Source: Wocania_A spongiicola (lineage in GTDB: Bacteria > Bacteroidota > Bacteroidia > Flavobacteriales > Flavobacteriaceae). From it: a stretch of 64,000 bases of DNA. The notes below the pieces were generated by a model. The model was not told where the DNA came from and made no database searches. It saw only the letters and a list, made by a program, of their open reading frames with translations. The position numbers were made by a program, and so were the translations under genes. Positions 16,087-25,249 of this stretch are shown here, piece by piece (the stretch's first letter is position 1; the number at the start of each line of letters is the position of its first letter). The DNA lies in contig NZ_JAMFLZ010000001.1 in the NCBI RefSeq assembly GCF_023502325.1, positions 620,001-684,000 on the forward strand, in the 5' to 3' direction.

Positions 16087-16821
16087 TTAAAACCTAATTG
16101 CTAATTTTTTCATCAACCTTAAAACTTCAATATACAACCAAACCAAAGTAACTAATAAGCCCCAAGTTGCTAACCACTCTTTATATTTAGGAGCTTTGTT
16201 TTTGTAGCGCTCTATATAATCAAAATCAAGAAGTAATGATAGTGAAGCAAAAATAGTGGCAAGAATATTAAAAACTATTGCAGGCCAAGAAACGCCCCAA
16301 ATAAAAACTTTAATACCAAAAAAGCCTAAAATCCATGAAATAATATAAATTACAAAAATACTTGTTACAGCAGTAATAATAACGCTTCGTAGTTTTTTAG
16401 TGACCACTATAACCCGTGTTTGATACAACAAGAGCATCACCACAAAAGTTACCATGGTAATGCCTATGGCTTGGTAAGGGAAATTAGGAAATTTAGCTTG
16501 TGCATAAGCCGAAATACTACCCAGAAAAAAACCTTTAGCAATAGCATAAAGGGGAACTAGAATATGCGCCCAGTGTTGCCGTACAGAAATAATAATACTT
16601 ATCACTATGGCTGCTAGCATACCTCCCATGGAATACCATTTAAGATTTGTTCCTTGGTTATGTAACTTCCAAATGCCAATAGATATAATTATAATAATAC
16701 TTATTGAGGCCAAAGATTTTATAAAAACACCAGTTACAGACATGGTTTTTGCTGATGTATTATTGCCACCAAAAAAGTGATTTGTAAATGCAGGATTTGA
16801 TGTTTTATTTAATAGATTCAT
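16087..16821 (-). CDS. Bax inhibitor-1/YccA family membrane protein
   Basis: A 244-residue protein with seven or so transmembrane helices. The N-terminal SNPAFTNHFF (NPAF motif) followed by SVTGVFIKS, and later GISWPAIVFN-like and FDYIE near the end, identify the YccA/BI-1 (Bax1-I) group common in Bacteroidota. The role in bacteria is unclear; YccA modulates membrane protease FtsH in E. coli. Its start codon directly abuts the stop of the upstream gene, so it is the last gene of a four-gene minus-strand unit. Confidence 0.9.
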   Translation of the reverse strand: MNLLNKTSNPAFTNHFFGGNNTSAKTMSVTGVFIKSLASISIIIIISIGIWKLHNQGTNLKWYSMGGMLAAIVISIIISVRQHWAHILVPLYAIAKGFFLGSISAYAQAKFPNFPYQAIGITMVTFVVMLLLYQTRVIVVTKKLRSVIITAVTSIFVIYIISWILGFFGIKVFIWGVSWPAIVFNILATIFASLSLLLDFDYIERYKNKAPKYKEWLATWGLLVTLVWLYIEVLRLMKKLAIRF

Positions 16822-17688
16822 TTATAAATTAAACTTATAGCCAACAGCAAAATCAATTGGAAAATTACCATTGTTATCTACAAATAGAGCTATCAATTCG
16901 TTGTAAGCTAAGGTTATAAAGCTGCCGTCACTAATTTTGATATCAGCACCTAAACCAAATGCAAATGGAATTTTGAAGGTTGAGTTTTTTACTACTTCAT
17001 TTGTGGTACTTGTTAGTAAAATAGTGCTTTTTGAGAAATTATAAGTTGCTAAAAGAGCATTTCCGTAAATGTTAAACGATGATTTATTAATAAACCTATA
17101 TCTATAACCCAAAGCTAGTTGAGTTGAAGTATATTTAAAATCATCATTATCTAAAGCATGTTCTATATTAAAAAAGCCAGCATGGTTAGAATTCTCATTA
17201 GAAGAAAAGACTTCAAGTTCAGTACCAAAAAAAGGAACTTTTGTATTATTCGTATTATTTACAAAAGGATGATTTGTAATACCGCCATAAAAACCTAGGC
17301 GGAATTTAAGTATTGGTTTTTCATCTAGGTATGCCGAATGACCTATGGCAGAGTTGTAGTGTTTGAAAAACTGTGTCAAATCGTTTAATGTAAATTTTAA
17401 ATCGTTAGTATTGACATTTGCGCCTTTAGTTAATTCTTTGAGCTGTATTTTATATTGCTCTTGGTAGTTATTGTTTAAATCTTTAGTATTTAACAGTTCT
17501 GAAACGTTTCCATCAGCCGTTTTAACAAAATATCGAAATTGTTTATCAACAATATTCCAAAGCAAATTTAGATGACCTTCAACGGCAGTTTTAAGTTCGT
17601 AACTTTTTCCGTTAATAGTATGTTTTTGTTGAGCAGAAACAGAAAAAGAACAAGTAGTAAGTACGAGTAAGAAAAGAACCTTTTTCAT
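16822..17688 (-). CDS. Exported conserved flavobacterial protein, beta-rich
   Basis: A 288-residue protein with a clear signal peptide (about 1-19, ending SVSAQ). The N-terminal half is helical and charged (LNNNYQEQYKIQLKEL). The C-terminal half has alternating aromatic strands such as FRLGFYGGITN, LGYRYRFI and ITLAYNELIALF, ending DFAVGYKFNL, typical of a small outer membrane beta-barrel. Function not recognised. It lies between the GT2 gene and the Bax-inhibitor-like gene and abuts the latter. Confidence 0.75.
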   Translation of the reverse strand: MKKVLFLLVLTTCSFSVSAQQKHTINGKSYELKTAVEGHLNLLWNIVDKQFRYFVKTADGNVSELLNTKDLNNNYQEQYKIQLKELTKGANVNTNDLKFTLNDLTQFFKHYNSAIGHSAYLDEKPILKFRLGFYGGITNHPFVNNTNNTKVPFFGTELEVFSSNENSNHAGFFNIEHALDNDDFKYTSTQLALGYRYRFINKSSFNIYGNALLATYNFSKSTILLTSTTNEVVKNSTFKIPFAFGLGADIKISDGSFITLAYNELIALFVDNNGNFPIDFAVGYKFNL

Positions 17689-17742
17689 GGTTTTTAAGAT
17701 ATTGGGTTATATGTAAAGCTACTAAAAATAAATCAATTAAGT

Positions 17743-18867
17743 TTATTTTTTAAAACTTCTACCTTTCCATTTATAACCTTTAAACATTGAAATTAAAGCA
17801 ATATAAACGCTGAAGAAAGAGTAAATTAAAAAACCAAAAATATAAGTTGATAAAATATGTTTTTGATTAAAAAACAAAGCAGATTTATAAATTAATAAGA
17901 AATCAATACTAAATTTAATAATCAAAATATAGATAAAACTTTTAAGACTAAATTCATTTATAGAGGTTAGTGTTAAAAGCACAATTATTAACGCGTTCAT
18001 TAGCAAAACAATTACCCCAGTTAGCTTGCTAAATGTGTTTTTTAATAAACTTGTTTTTGCCGCCCATCTTACACGTTGTTCTTTTAATGAATTCCAGTTT
18101 TGTTGCGCTTTAGTTGTTACAATAGCTTGTTCGCATTTTAAGTAATTAATTGTTTTTGGGTATGCTTTTTCAATCTTTTCTAGCAGGAAAACATCATCGC
18201 CACTAGCCATATTATTATTGCCTTCAAATCCATTTACTGCTATAAAAACGTCCTTTTTATAAGCAAAATTTGCTCCATTGCATAAAAACGGTTTTTGAAT
18301 ACCAAAGCCGCCAATGGTAGTGCTTTGTAAACTTAATATATCTAGAATTTGAAAGCGGTTTAAAAAACCACTTTCATTCATATATGTTACAGGAGCAACA
18401 ATACATTTACTTTGTGTTTTTTGAATAAATTCATCAAAACTATCTAGCCAATATTTTGGTAAAATACAATCAGCATCAGTGGTAATTATCCATTCATGTT
18501 TTGAATGTTTTATTGCATTAGTAATAGCATCTTTTTTTGGAGAATTAGACGTTCTCTCATTAGAAATTATTTTGATGTTATTACTAGAGTTATTTATAAA
18601 TTCCTTTATTAAATCATTAGAATCATCATTAGAATCATCATCAACAAAAATGATTTCATATAAATGATTTGGATATTCTAAAGTAGCAATTGACGCTAAC
18701 AGATCTGATAAATTTTTAGCTTCATTTCTAAAAGGAATAATTACAGAGAACTTGGTTTTTACATCTATATCTTTCAATTTAAAAACAGAGACTTTATCAA
18801 AACCAAAAACAAAACTTCCTATTAAAAGTAAATATAAAACGGTTATAATAATGCTAATTAAAACCAT
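17743..18867 (-). CDS. Family 2 glycosyltransferase, membrane-associated
   Basis: A 374-residue GT2 enzyme. The GT-A domain begins FSVIIPFRNEAKNL, with the DDDSND metal/nucleotide motif near residue 77, DADC (DxD) near 135, and an RVRWAAKTS motif like the QxxRW motif of processive synthases (about 270). An N-terminal hydrophobic segment and two or three C-terminal membrane helices anchor it. It would transfer a sugar to a lipid or nascent polymer on the cytoplasmic face. It starts two nt after the stop of the flippase-like gene upstream, so the two are translationally linked. Confidence 0.9.
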   Translation of the reverse strand: MVLISIIITVLYLLLIGSFVFGFDKVSVFKLKDIDVKTKFSVIIPFRNEAKNLSDLLASIATLEYPNHLYEIIFVDDDSNDDSNDLIKEFINNSSNNIKIISNERTSNSPKKDAITNAIKHSKHEWIITTDADCILPKYWLDSFDEFIQKTQSKCIVAPVTYMNESGFLNRFQILDILSLQSTTIGGFGIQKPFLCNGANFAYKKDVFIAVNGFEGNNNMASGDDVFLLEKIEKAYPKTINYLKCEQAIVTTKAQQNWNSLKEQRVRWAAKTSLLKNTFSKLTGVIVLLMNALIIVLLTLTSINEFSLKSFIYILIIKFSIDFLLIYKSALFFNQKHILSTYIFGFLIYSFFSVYIALISMFKGYKWKGRSFKK

Positions 18868-18869
18868 AA

Positions 18870-19841
18870 CTAATCTTCATTTTTTGGGAAATTAAAATTA
18901 AGGACATAAAAGCTTCCAAACATACTTGGTATCACAAAATTTAGTAACCACATTGTGGTGATAATACTTAAAACTGTAAGCTCGTTTATATTAACAAATT
19001 GGAATAAATATAGAGCAATACTTCCTTTTATAACTACATCAAAAATAAATATAGAAGGAATAATTGATGCTAATAAATACATTGATGTAATTATAATCAT
19101 GGCATCTAAGTAAGCTATGCTACTACCAAAAAGTAATAATAGAAAGTAAAATTGAAACGAAAAAACTGCGTATCGCACAAAAGAAAATAAAAGTCCTTGT
19201 AAAATTTTTATTCTAGGAAACTCTGTAACAAATCGTTTTACTTTTTCTAACGAAAAACCTTTAATTGTAATTTTACTTTTTTTAATGCCAAAGCCTACTA
19301 AAAACAGCACCATTAAACCAATTATGCTTACTCTTGCAAGTTTGTAATAGTCTAAATTTACTGGGTAAGTTGATATTAAAAAATAAAAACCTAAAACGCC
19401 TAAAATAACTGTGATGGCCATTTGCAATAGGTTGCTTAATAGATTAATGAGTACAACCCGTTTTCTCATATTTGTTGAATAATAGATAGCCTTTGCTCCA
19501 TATTCTCCAACTCTATTTGGTGTAAGTAATGATGCTGTTAAGGCGCCTAAACTTTGTTCTAGTGCATTTTTAAAGCTAATTTTTTTAATTGGAGAAACCA
19601 AAATTTTCCATTTCAAGATTTCAAAAAACCAGTTAAAAATGCTTAAAAAGAGTAATAAAATGATGTTTTTTGTTGCAAAAACATTCTTTTTTGATAAAAA
19701 ATCGATAAAAGTAGAAAGTTGTAAATTATCGTTATTTGCTAGTTTATTGTAAATAAAATAAAATGCGCCAACAACAATGCTTAATTTAATGAGCACAAAA
19801 AAGAATTGCTTAGTTTTGTATGGCAATGTGTTATTTATCAT
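18870..19841 (-). CDS. Lysylphosphatidylglycerol synthase-type TM protein (flippase-like)
   Basis: A 323-residue integral membrane protein with about eight hydrophobic helices and the LPG_synthase_TM/UPF0104 signature TPNRVGEYGAKA near residue 110. Homologues fused to MprF flip aminoacylated lipids; stand-alone members are often next to glycosyltransferases, as here. A role in moving a glycolipid across the inner membrane is inferred. First gene of the minus-strand unit; its start codon faces the beta-barrel gene at 19878 with a gap of only 36 nt. Confidence 0.87.
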   Translation of the reverse strand: MINNTLPYKTKQFFFVLIKLSIVVGAFYFIYNKLANNDNLQLSTFIDFLSKKNVFATKNIILLLFLSIFNWFFEILKWKILVSPIKKISFKNALEQSLGALTASLLTPNRVGEYGAKAIYYSTNMRKRVVLINLLSNLLQMAITVILGVLGFYFLISTYPVNLDYYKLARVSIIGLMVLFLVGFGIKKSKITIKGFSLEKVKRFVTEFPRIKILQGLLFSFVRYAVFSFQFYFLLLLFGSSIAYLDAMIIITSMYLLASIIPSIFIFDVVIKGSIALYLFQFVNINELTVLSIITTMWLLNFVIPSMFGSFYVLNFNFPKNED

Positions 19842-19877
19842 ATAAAATTATACAGCAAATTAAACCAATATTATTTT

Positions 19878-20507
19878 ATGCCTCTAAAATTTAAATCGAT
19901 ATTATTTTCAATAATTTTTATTTTCTGTAGTTTTTCAGCGGTTTCACAAAGTGATAAAAGCACGGTTAAAGCTCAATTTGCGTTAGGCATTAATAAGCCA
20001 TCGGCAAGTGGGTTTGTTAATAATTTTGAAGCCAAATCTGTTAATTTTCCTAGCATAAACTTAGGTGTTCAATACATGTTTAAGCCTAAGTTGGGAGCAA
20101 AATTAGATTTTGGTTATAATCGTTTTTCAAACTTAAATGATACACCAGAATTTAAAATTAATTACACTCGACTCAATGCGCAATTGGTTTATGATGCAAC
20201 AAGCATATTTAGTTTTTTACCACAGCAGATGGGAACATTTGTTCATGCTGGACCAGGTTATACAACTATAAAGCCTTTAGGGAATTACACTCAAAATGAT
20301 ACTTCTTTTTTAAATGCAATGGCAGGAATAGAGTTTCATTATGGAATTTCCGATAAACTTTCGGTATATTTTGATGCATCTTATATATTAAGCTTTGGAA
20401 AAGATTTTAATCCTGTTTCAAGTGGGTTGGGATCGTTTAACGGAAACATGTTAACATTAACAATCGGCGCATCTATTTCACTTAGTGGTTGTCAATATTG
20501 CGATTAA
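19878..20507 (+). CDS. Outer membrane beta-barrel protein
   Basis: A 209-residue exported protein: signal peptide (about 1-22, ending SAVSQ) followed by strands with alternating aromatic residues (LGVQYMFKPKLGAKLDFGY, MAGIEFHYGISDKLSVYF) and a final LTIGASISLSG. This is the OmpA-like/porin-type 8-strand barrel pattern. ATG 19878 is chosen because it starts the signal peptide; an upstream in-frame start would add 24 residues overlapping the divergent gene. The stop overlaps the ruvC start (TAATG). Confidence 0.85.
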   Translation: MPLKFKSILFSIIFIFCSFSAVSQSDKSTVKAQFALGINKPSASGFVNNFEAKSVNFPSINLGVQYMFKPKLGAKLDFGYNRFSNLNDTPEFKINYTRLNAQLVYDATSIFSFLPQQMGTFVHAGPGYTTIKPLGNYTQNDTSFLNAMAGIEFHYGISDKLSVYFDASYILSFGKDFNPVSSGLGSFNGNMLTLTIGASISLSGCQYCD

Positions 20508-21061
20508 TGGGCAAAGAAAGAATTATTTTAGGAATAGATCCAGGAACAACTATTATGGGTTTCGGGCTTATAAAAGTAGTTGGGAAAAACATGCATTTTG
20601 TTCAGCTTAATGAGCTGGATTTAAAAAAATATAGCGATCATTACTTAAAGTTGAAACTTATTTTTGAACGTACTATAGAGCTTATAGATACTCATAACCC
20701 AGACGAAATTGCTATTGAAGCACCGTTTTTTGGTAAAAATGTTCAAAGTATGCTCAAATTAGGGCGTGCGCAAGGTGTAGCAATGGCAGCAGGTTTAAGT
20801 AGGGAAATCCCTATAACTGAATATCTTCCTAAAAAAATAAAAATGGCAATTACTGGTAATGGAAACGCTAGTAAAGAACAAGTTGCCAAAATGCTTCAAA
20901 ATTTATTAGGATTAAAAACGTTGCCTAAAAATTTAGATGCTACCGATGGTTTAGCTGCTGCAGTTTGTCATTTTTATAACTCAGGAAAAGTTACTGTTGG
21001 TAAAAGCTATTCGGGCTGGAGTGCTTTTGTAAAGCAGAATGAAGATAGGGTTAAAAAGTAG
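20507..21061 (+). CDS. ruvC: Crossover junction endodeoxyribonuclease RuvC
   Basis: A 184-residue Holliday junction resolvase that cuts four-way junctions together with RuvAB. It has the RNase H-like fold: catalytic Asp11 in GIDPGTT, a conserved acidic motif EIAIEAPFFGKN, the LGRAQGVAMAA helix, and the C-terminal acidic pair in LDATDGLAAAVCH. Length is normal. ATG 20507 overlaps the previous stop by one nt, and an earlier in-frame start would extend into the upstream gene. Confidence 0.96.
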   Translation: MGKERIILGIDPGTTIMGFGLIKVVGKNMHFVQLNELDLKKYSDHYLKLKLIFERTIELIDTHNPDEIAIEAPFFGKNVQSMLKLGRAQGVAMAAGLSREIPITEYLPKKIKMAITGNGNASKEQVAKMLQNLLGLKTLPKNLDATDGLAAAVCHFYNSGKVTVGKSYSGWSAFVKQNEDRVKK

Positions 21062-21067
21062 CAAAGT

Positions 21068-21802
21068 ATGAGTGTAATTTGTAAAAATTGTGAAATAGTT
21101 ACCAGTGGTAAACATTGCTCTAATTGCGGACAAAGAACTTCTATTAATAAAGTTACATTTAAAGAAACATTTCAAGATTTTATTGACGCTGTTTTTTCAG
21201 TGAATTCACCTTTATTTCTTACTCTTAAACTATTAATAATAAATCCAGGAAAATTATTTAGAGCATACTTAAGTGGGAAAAGGAAAATGTATTATAAACC
21301 AGTACCTTTTTTTATTTTAATAGCATTAATTTTTGTAATTGTAAAAGCATTATTGAATTATGATCCAATGGAGAATATGGCAACAGCCGGAGGCGCCGAA
21401 ATAAATCAAAGTTTAATAAATAATGCTGGGGTTTTTATGTCGAAAAACATAAATAATATTATTTTCACTTTCGTTTTTTCTTTCGCCTTAGCTGTTAAAC
21501 TATTCTTTTTTAAAAAATACACATTTGCTGAATATATAGCTGTTTCATTTTACGTTATTGGGTTCTATATGTTTGCCACTGTTGTATTAATGTTTGGGTT
21601 ACAATATGCAAACCCGCAGTATAGAATGTTGCCGTTTATTTTTATGTTCTTTTACATGATTTATGCATTAATTTCATTTTTTCAAAAAATAAGCATATTA
21701 AATATTATCAAGGGTGTTTTTATATATTTTATCTCTGTAATATTATATATTATAATTGGTTATGGAATTTCATTAACTATTGTTTGGTTAAAAACTAAGT
21801 AA
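21068..21802 (+). CDS. DUF3667 family zinc-ribbon membrane protein
   Basis: A 244-residue protein starting with a zinc ribbon (C5xxC8 and C17xxC20, CSNCGQR) followed by TFKETFQDFIDAVFSVN and five or so transmembrane helices. This is the DUF3667 arrangement, widespread and uncharacterised in Bacteroidota. It lies between ruvC and hemW; its last base overlaps the hemW start, so they are likely cotranscribed. Confidence 0.85.
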   Translation: MSVICKNCEIVTSGKHCSNCGQRTSINKVTFKETFQDFIDAVFSVNSPLFLTLKLLIINPGKLFRAYLSGKRKMYYKPVPFFILIALIFVIVKALLNYDPMENMATAGGAEINQSLINNAGVFMSKNINNIIFTFVFSFALAVKLFFFKKYTFAEYIAVSFYVIGFYMFATVVLMFGLQYANPQYRMLPFIFMFFYMIYALISFFQKISILNIIKGVFIYFISVILYIIIGYGISLTIVWLKTK

Positions 21803-22950
21803 TGGCAGGTATCTACATTCATATCCCTTTTTGTAAACAGGCATGTTATTATTGCGATTTTCATTTTTCTACATCTTTAAAAAAGAAAGATGAATTGATT
21901 CAAACACTTATAAAAGAGTTAGGGTTAAGAAAAATTGAACTTGAAAACCAATCTATTGAAACCATATATTTTGGAGGAGGTACACCAAGTTTGCTAACTA
22001 ATCATGAATTGCAATTGTTGATTGATTCGGTTTACGAAAATTATAAGGTAATTGAAAACCCAGAAATAACTTTAGAGGCTAACCCAGACGATCTTTCTAA
22101 TAATCAAATTAATGATTTAAGAAATACTCGAATAAACAGACTTAGCATTGGTGTTCAATCTTTTTTTGAAGACGATTTAAAAAGCATGAATCGTGCGCAT
22201 TCATCTGAAGAAGCAAAAAAATGCTTATCTGTGGCAACTCAACATTTTGATAATATAACTATCGATTTAATTTACGGTATTCCAGATATGAGTTTAGAAA
22301 AATGGAATAAAAACCTAGAAATGGCTTTTGACTTTGAGATTAATCATATTTCAAGTTACGCATTAACAGCAGAACCTAAAACTGCGTTGTATACATTTAT
22401 AAAAAAAGGGACCTACCCACCAATTGACGAAAATTTAGCATTGCAACATTTTAATCATTTAATAGAAAAAACAACTGAGCATGGGTTTGTGCACTACGAG
22501 ATTTCTAATTTTGGTAAGCCAAACTATTTTTCAAAACACAATACCTCTTATTGGCAAGGGAAACCATATATAGGAATTGGACCTTCGGCGCATTCCTTTT
22601 CTAAAACACAACGTAGTTGGAATGTTGCTAATAATTCAAAGTACATTCAATCTATTCATGATAATAAATTGCCAAATACAATTGAAAACTTATCTATAAA
22701 AGACCAGTATAATGAATATATTATGACAGGTTTAAGAACTATTTGGGGCGTTTCTTTATATAAAATTGAAGCTGAATTTGGCATTCAATTTTTGCAATAT
22801 TTAAAAACATCATCTGAAAAATTCATAAATAAAGAACTGCTTGAAATCACAACTTTTTCTGGTTCTCCAAACCTTAATGTTTTAAAAACAACCCAAAAAG
22901 GAAAATTTTTAGTTGACGGTATTGCCTCTGAATTATTCATCCTGAACTAG
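21802..22950 (+). CDS. hemW: Radical SAM haem chaperone HemW
   Basis: A 382-residue radical SAM protein of the HemN-like group. The iron-sulfur motif is C11xxxC15xxC18 (IPFCKQACYYCDF), followed by TIYFGGGTPSLL, LEANPDDL and RLSIGVQSFF. HemW members lack the Cys after the cluster motif that HemN has, and act as haem-insertion chaperones rather than coproporphyrinogen oxidases; here Phe follows directly (YCDFHF), which fits HemW. Starts one nt inside the DUF3667 gene. Its stop codon lies inside a hairpin terminator. Confidence 0.93.
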   Translation: MAGIYIHIPFCKQACYYCDFHFSTSLKKKDELIQTLIKELGLRKIELENQSIETIYFGGGTPSLLTNHELQLLIDSVYENYKVIENPEITLEANPDDLSNNQINDLRNTRINRLSIGVQSFFEDDLKSMNRAHSSEEAKKCLSVATQHFDNITIDLIYGIPDMSLEKWNKNLEMAFDFEINHISSYALTAEPKTALYTFIKKGTYPPIDENLALQHFNHLIEKTTEHGFVHYEISNFGKPNYFSKHNTSYWQGKPYIGIGPSAHSFSKTQRSWNVANNSKYIQSIHDNKLPNTIENLSIKDQYNEYIMTGLRTIWGVSLYKIEAEFGIQFLQYLKTSSEKFINKELLEITTFSGSPNLNVLKTTQKGKFLVDGIASELFILN

Positions 22951-22965
22951 ATTCAGGATCTTTTT
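22939..22965 (+). terminator. Hairpin ATCCTGAA/TTCAGGAT with T tract over hemW stop
   Basis: ATCCTGAA (22939-22946) and TTCAGGAT (22952-22959) pair with a 5-nt loop that contains the hemW stop codon, followed by C and five T (22961-22965). It can terminate hemW. The same CTGAA-N5-TTCAG core recurs at 23275-23289 on the other side of the GIY-YIG gene. Confidence 0.75.
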
Positions 22966-22970
22966 AAAAT

Positions 22971-23255
22971 ATGAAAACAGGTTTTGTATACATCTTATCA
23001 AACAAGAATAGAACAGTTTTGTATATTGGAGCTACTGGCGATTTAAAAAAGCGAATAGAGCTACATGTTTTAGGTAAAGCAACAGTGTTTACTAAAAAGT
23101 ATAGTGTGAATGAATTATTATACTTTGAAGAATTTCAGGATTATCATGATGCTTTTTTAAGAGAAAAGCAATTAAAGAATTGGAGAAAAGAATGGAAATG
23201 GCATTTAATTGAATTAAAGAACCCTGAATTAAAAAACTTATATTTGGAATTATAG
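22971..23255 (+). CDS. Stand-alone GIY-YIG nuclease domain protein
   Basis: A 94-residue single-domain protein of the UPF0213/COG2827 type. It carries the GIY-YIG elements in the form FVYILSNKNRTVLYIGATGDL, the conserved Arg and Glu in LKKRIELH and REKQLKNWRKEWKWHLIE. Such proteins are common in Flavobacteria, often in several copies per genome; a cellular role is not established. It sits between two related palindromes (22939-22959 and about 23273-23291), which suggests it may travel or copy as a unit with them. Confidence 0.9.
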   Translation: MKTGFVYILSNKNRTVLYIGATGDLKKRIELHVLGKATVFTKKYSVNELLYFEEFQDYHDAFLREKQLKNWRKEWKWHLIELKNPELKNLYLEL

Positions 23256-23274
23256 ATTTAATAATAAAACGATA

Positions 23275-23289
23275 CTGAAATAAATTCAG
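23275..23289. repeat. CTGAA-N5-TTCAG palindrome after GIY-YIG gene
   Basis: CTGAA (23275-23279) and TTCAG (23285-23289) with centre ATAAA, 19 nt after the GIY-YIG stop. It matches the core of the palindrome over the hemW stop (CTGAA-CTAGA-TTCAG), so the GIY-YIG gene is bracketed by two related dyads. Confidence 0.6.
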
Positions 23290-23294
23290 CATAA

Positions 23295-24047
23295 ATGATC
23301 GCAACTATACAATACAATTCTAGGAAAATACAAATTGATGTGTCCAAACCTATAGATATTTCTATAGCAATTGATATGTCTAAAGAAAATATAAATGCTT
23401 GGTATGTTGATGATCCAAAGATTATTCCTGAAGATTCTGATGGTGAAATTATTAAAGTTTCAGAAGGAGCAGTAGTTAATTTTAACAACATTCATTTTAA
23501 TCCTCATTCGCACATAACACATACTGAGTGTGTTGGTCATATTACAAAAGAAGTCCATTCAGTAAACAAAAATTTAAAGCACTATTTTTTTGTGGCAGAA
23601 GTTGTAACTGTTGCACCAGAAAACGATGGAGACGATTTTTTTATATCAAAAAAACAAATTAAAACGGCTTTAAGAAATAAAAAAAGAGATGCTATTATTA
23701 TTAGAACTTTACCTAATTTATTGGAGAAAAAAAGTAAGCGATATTCTAATACAAATCCGCCTTTTTTATTAGAAGAAGTCGCTGTTTATTTGAAAGAAAA
23801 AGGAATTAAGCACTTATTAATAGATTTGCCATCGGTAGATAAAGAAAGGGATGATGGGAAATTGTTGGTTCATAATGCGTTTTGGAACACCAAAGGAGAA
23901 CTTAGAATGGATGCAACTATTACAGAATTTATTTATGTGCCAAACACAGTTGATGATGGTGAATATTTACTGAACCTTATGATTGCTCCTTTTGAAAATG
24001 ATGCAACACCAAGTAAACCTATTTTATATAAAATTGAAAATCAATAA
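23295..24047 (+). CDS. Cyclase/kynurenine formamidase-like metal hydrolase
   Basis: A 250-residue protein of the cyclase family (PF04199). The metal-binding block appears as NPHSHITHTECVGHI near residue 75 (family form HxGTHxDxPxH), and LLIDLPSVDKERDDG plus a late HNAFW (His near 195) form the rest of the site. Family members hydrolyse N-formylkynurenine or related amides, or act on other substrates; the substrate here cannot be told. Neighbours DUF4230 and MmcQ/YjbR genes follow on the same strand. Confidence 0.82.
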   Translation: MIATIQYNSRKIQIDVSKPIDISIAIDMSKENINAWYVDDPKIIPEDSDGEIIKVSEGAVVNFNNIHFNPHSHITHTECVGHITKEVHSVNKNLKHYFFVAEVVTVAPENDGDDFFISKKQIKTALRNKKRDAIIIRTLPNLLEKKSKRYSNTNPPFLLEEVAVYLKEKGIKHLLIDLPSVDKERDDGKLLVHNAFWNTKGELRMDATITEFIYVPNTVDDGEYLLNLMIAPFENDATPSKPILYKIENQ

Positions 24048-24105
24048 TTTTTTTTTGGAATACTATTTGATTTTATAAGATTAAAACAAAATAACTAATA
24101 AATTA

Positions 24106-24714
24106 ATGGAAGCATTTTTAGGAATAATCATTGGTGTTTTAGCGAGTTTAGGTGTTGTTACTTATCTAAAATCTCTTAAGAAAAAGCAATTAGTTAACTC
24201 ACAATCTGTATTGCTTTTAGATAAGATAAAAACAGTTTGCAAGTTTATAACTGTTGAAGGTGATTTTGCTGAAATATATCATTATGAAGATGTAAAAGAA
24301 AAATTCCTAAAGCTTATTTCTAGCAAAAAGAAAGCGCTTGTAGTTATTAACGCTAAAGCCTATGTGGGTTATGATTTAGCTAAAATTCAGCTTAAGCCTG
24401 ATAATGATAATAAGAAAATTATATTAGAACATTTTCCGCAACCTGAAGTTTTATCCATCGAAACTAATTTGAATTATTATGATAAATCAGACGGTTTGTT
24501 CAATAAATTTGAAGCAACCGATTTAACTGATTTGCATACCGAAGCGAAGCAGCATATTAAAGATAAAATTCCAGAAAGCGGTTTAATTCAGGTCGCACAA
24601 AAAGAAGCTTTAGAAACCATTTTACTTATGGAAACTATTGTTGAAACCATTGGTTGGAAATTAGATTATTCAGCTTTAAAACTTGAAGATGCAAGTGTTA
24701 AAAAAATTGAATAA
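24106..24714 (+). CDS. DUF4230 family membrane-anchored protein
   Basis: A 202-residue protein with one N-terminal membrane helix (about 3-21) and a DUF4230 domain, seen as KFITVEGDFAEIYHYED, KALVVINAKAYVGYDLAK and LPQPEVLSIE-like strands. The family is common in Bacteroidota and Firmicutes and has no known function. Eight nt separate it from the MmcQ/YjbR gene downstream. Confidence 0.85.
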   Translation: MEAFLGIIIGVLASLGVVTYLKSLKKKQLVNSQSVLLLDKIKTVCKFITVEGDFAEIYHYEDVKEKFLKLISSKKKALVVINAKAYVGYDLAKIQLKPDNDNKKIILEHFPQPEVLSIETNLNYYDKSDGLFNKFEATDLTDLHTEAKQHIKDKIPESGLIQVAQKEALETILLMETIVETIGWKLDYSALKLEDASVKKIE

Positions 24715-24721
24715 TTAATTT

Positions 24722-25081
24722 ATGAACATAGAGCAAATTCGCGAACATTGTTTAAGCAAAAAAGGAACAACAGAAGAATTTCCTTTTGATGAGCATACTT
24801 TGGTCTTTAAAGTATTAGGTAAAATGTTTGTAATTGCCCCTCTTAATAAATGGGAAAAAGAGGAAGCTACCATAACCTTAAAATGCAATCCAAATTATAC
24901 AATTGAATTGCGTGAAGAATACGAAAGTATTTATGCAGGACCTTATGTAAGTAATAAACATTGGAACACCATTTCTATATACAAAGGCGAGTTAAAACCA
25001 CAATTCATTATTGAATTAATCGATCATTCTTATGATATGGTTGTTAAAGGCATGACTAAAAAAATGAGAACGCAATTGTAA
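24722..25081 (+). CDS. MmcQ/YjbR family protein
   Basis: A 119-residue single-domain protein with the YjbR fold. It opens MNIEQIREHCLSKKGTTEEF, then TLVFKVLGKMFVI, GPYVSNKHWNTI and a final helix with LIDHSYDMVVKGM, all family landmarks. YjbR structures have a double-wing DNA-binding-like fold, but function is not established. Same strand as DUF4230, eight nt apart. Confidence 0.9.
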   Translation: MNIEQIREHCLSKKGTTEEFPFDEHTLVFKVLGKMFVIAPLNKWEKEEATITLKCNPNYTIELREEYESIYAGPYVSNKHWNTISIYKGELKPQFIIELIDHSYDMVVKGMTKKMRTQL

Positions 25082-25249
25082 GTAGACATTACTAAAGTGT
25101 TAATAGTCAAATAAATATTTTGTATATTTAAACTCATACATCAAAAATCTCTCAATCTCTAAAAATTTATTAATAGCATAATCACGAGCCCTTAAATCTT
25201 AAAGTAGTATTAACCAAACCAATATATTAACTTTAATTTTTAACAGATT

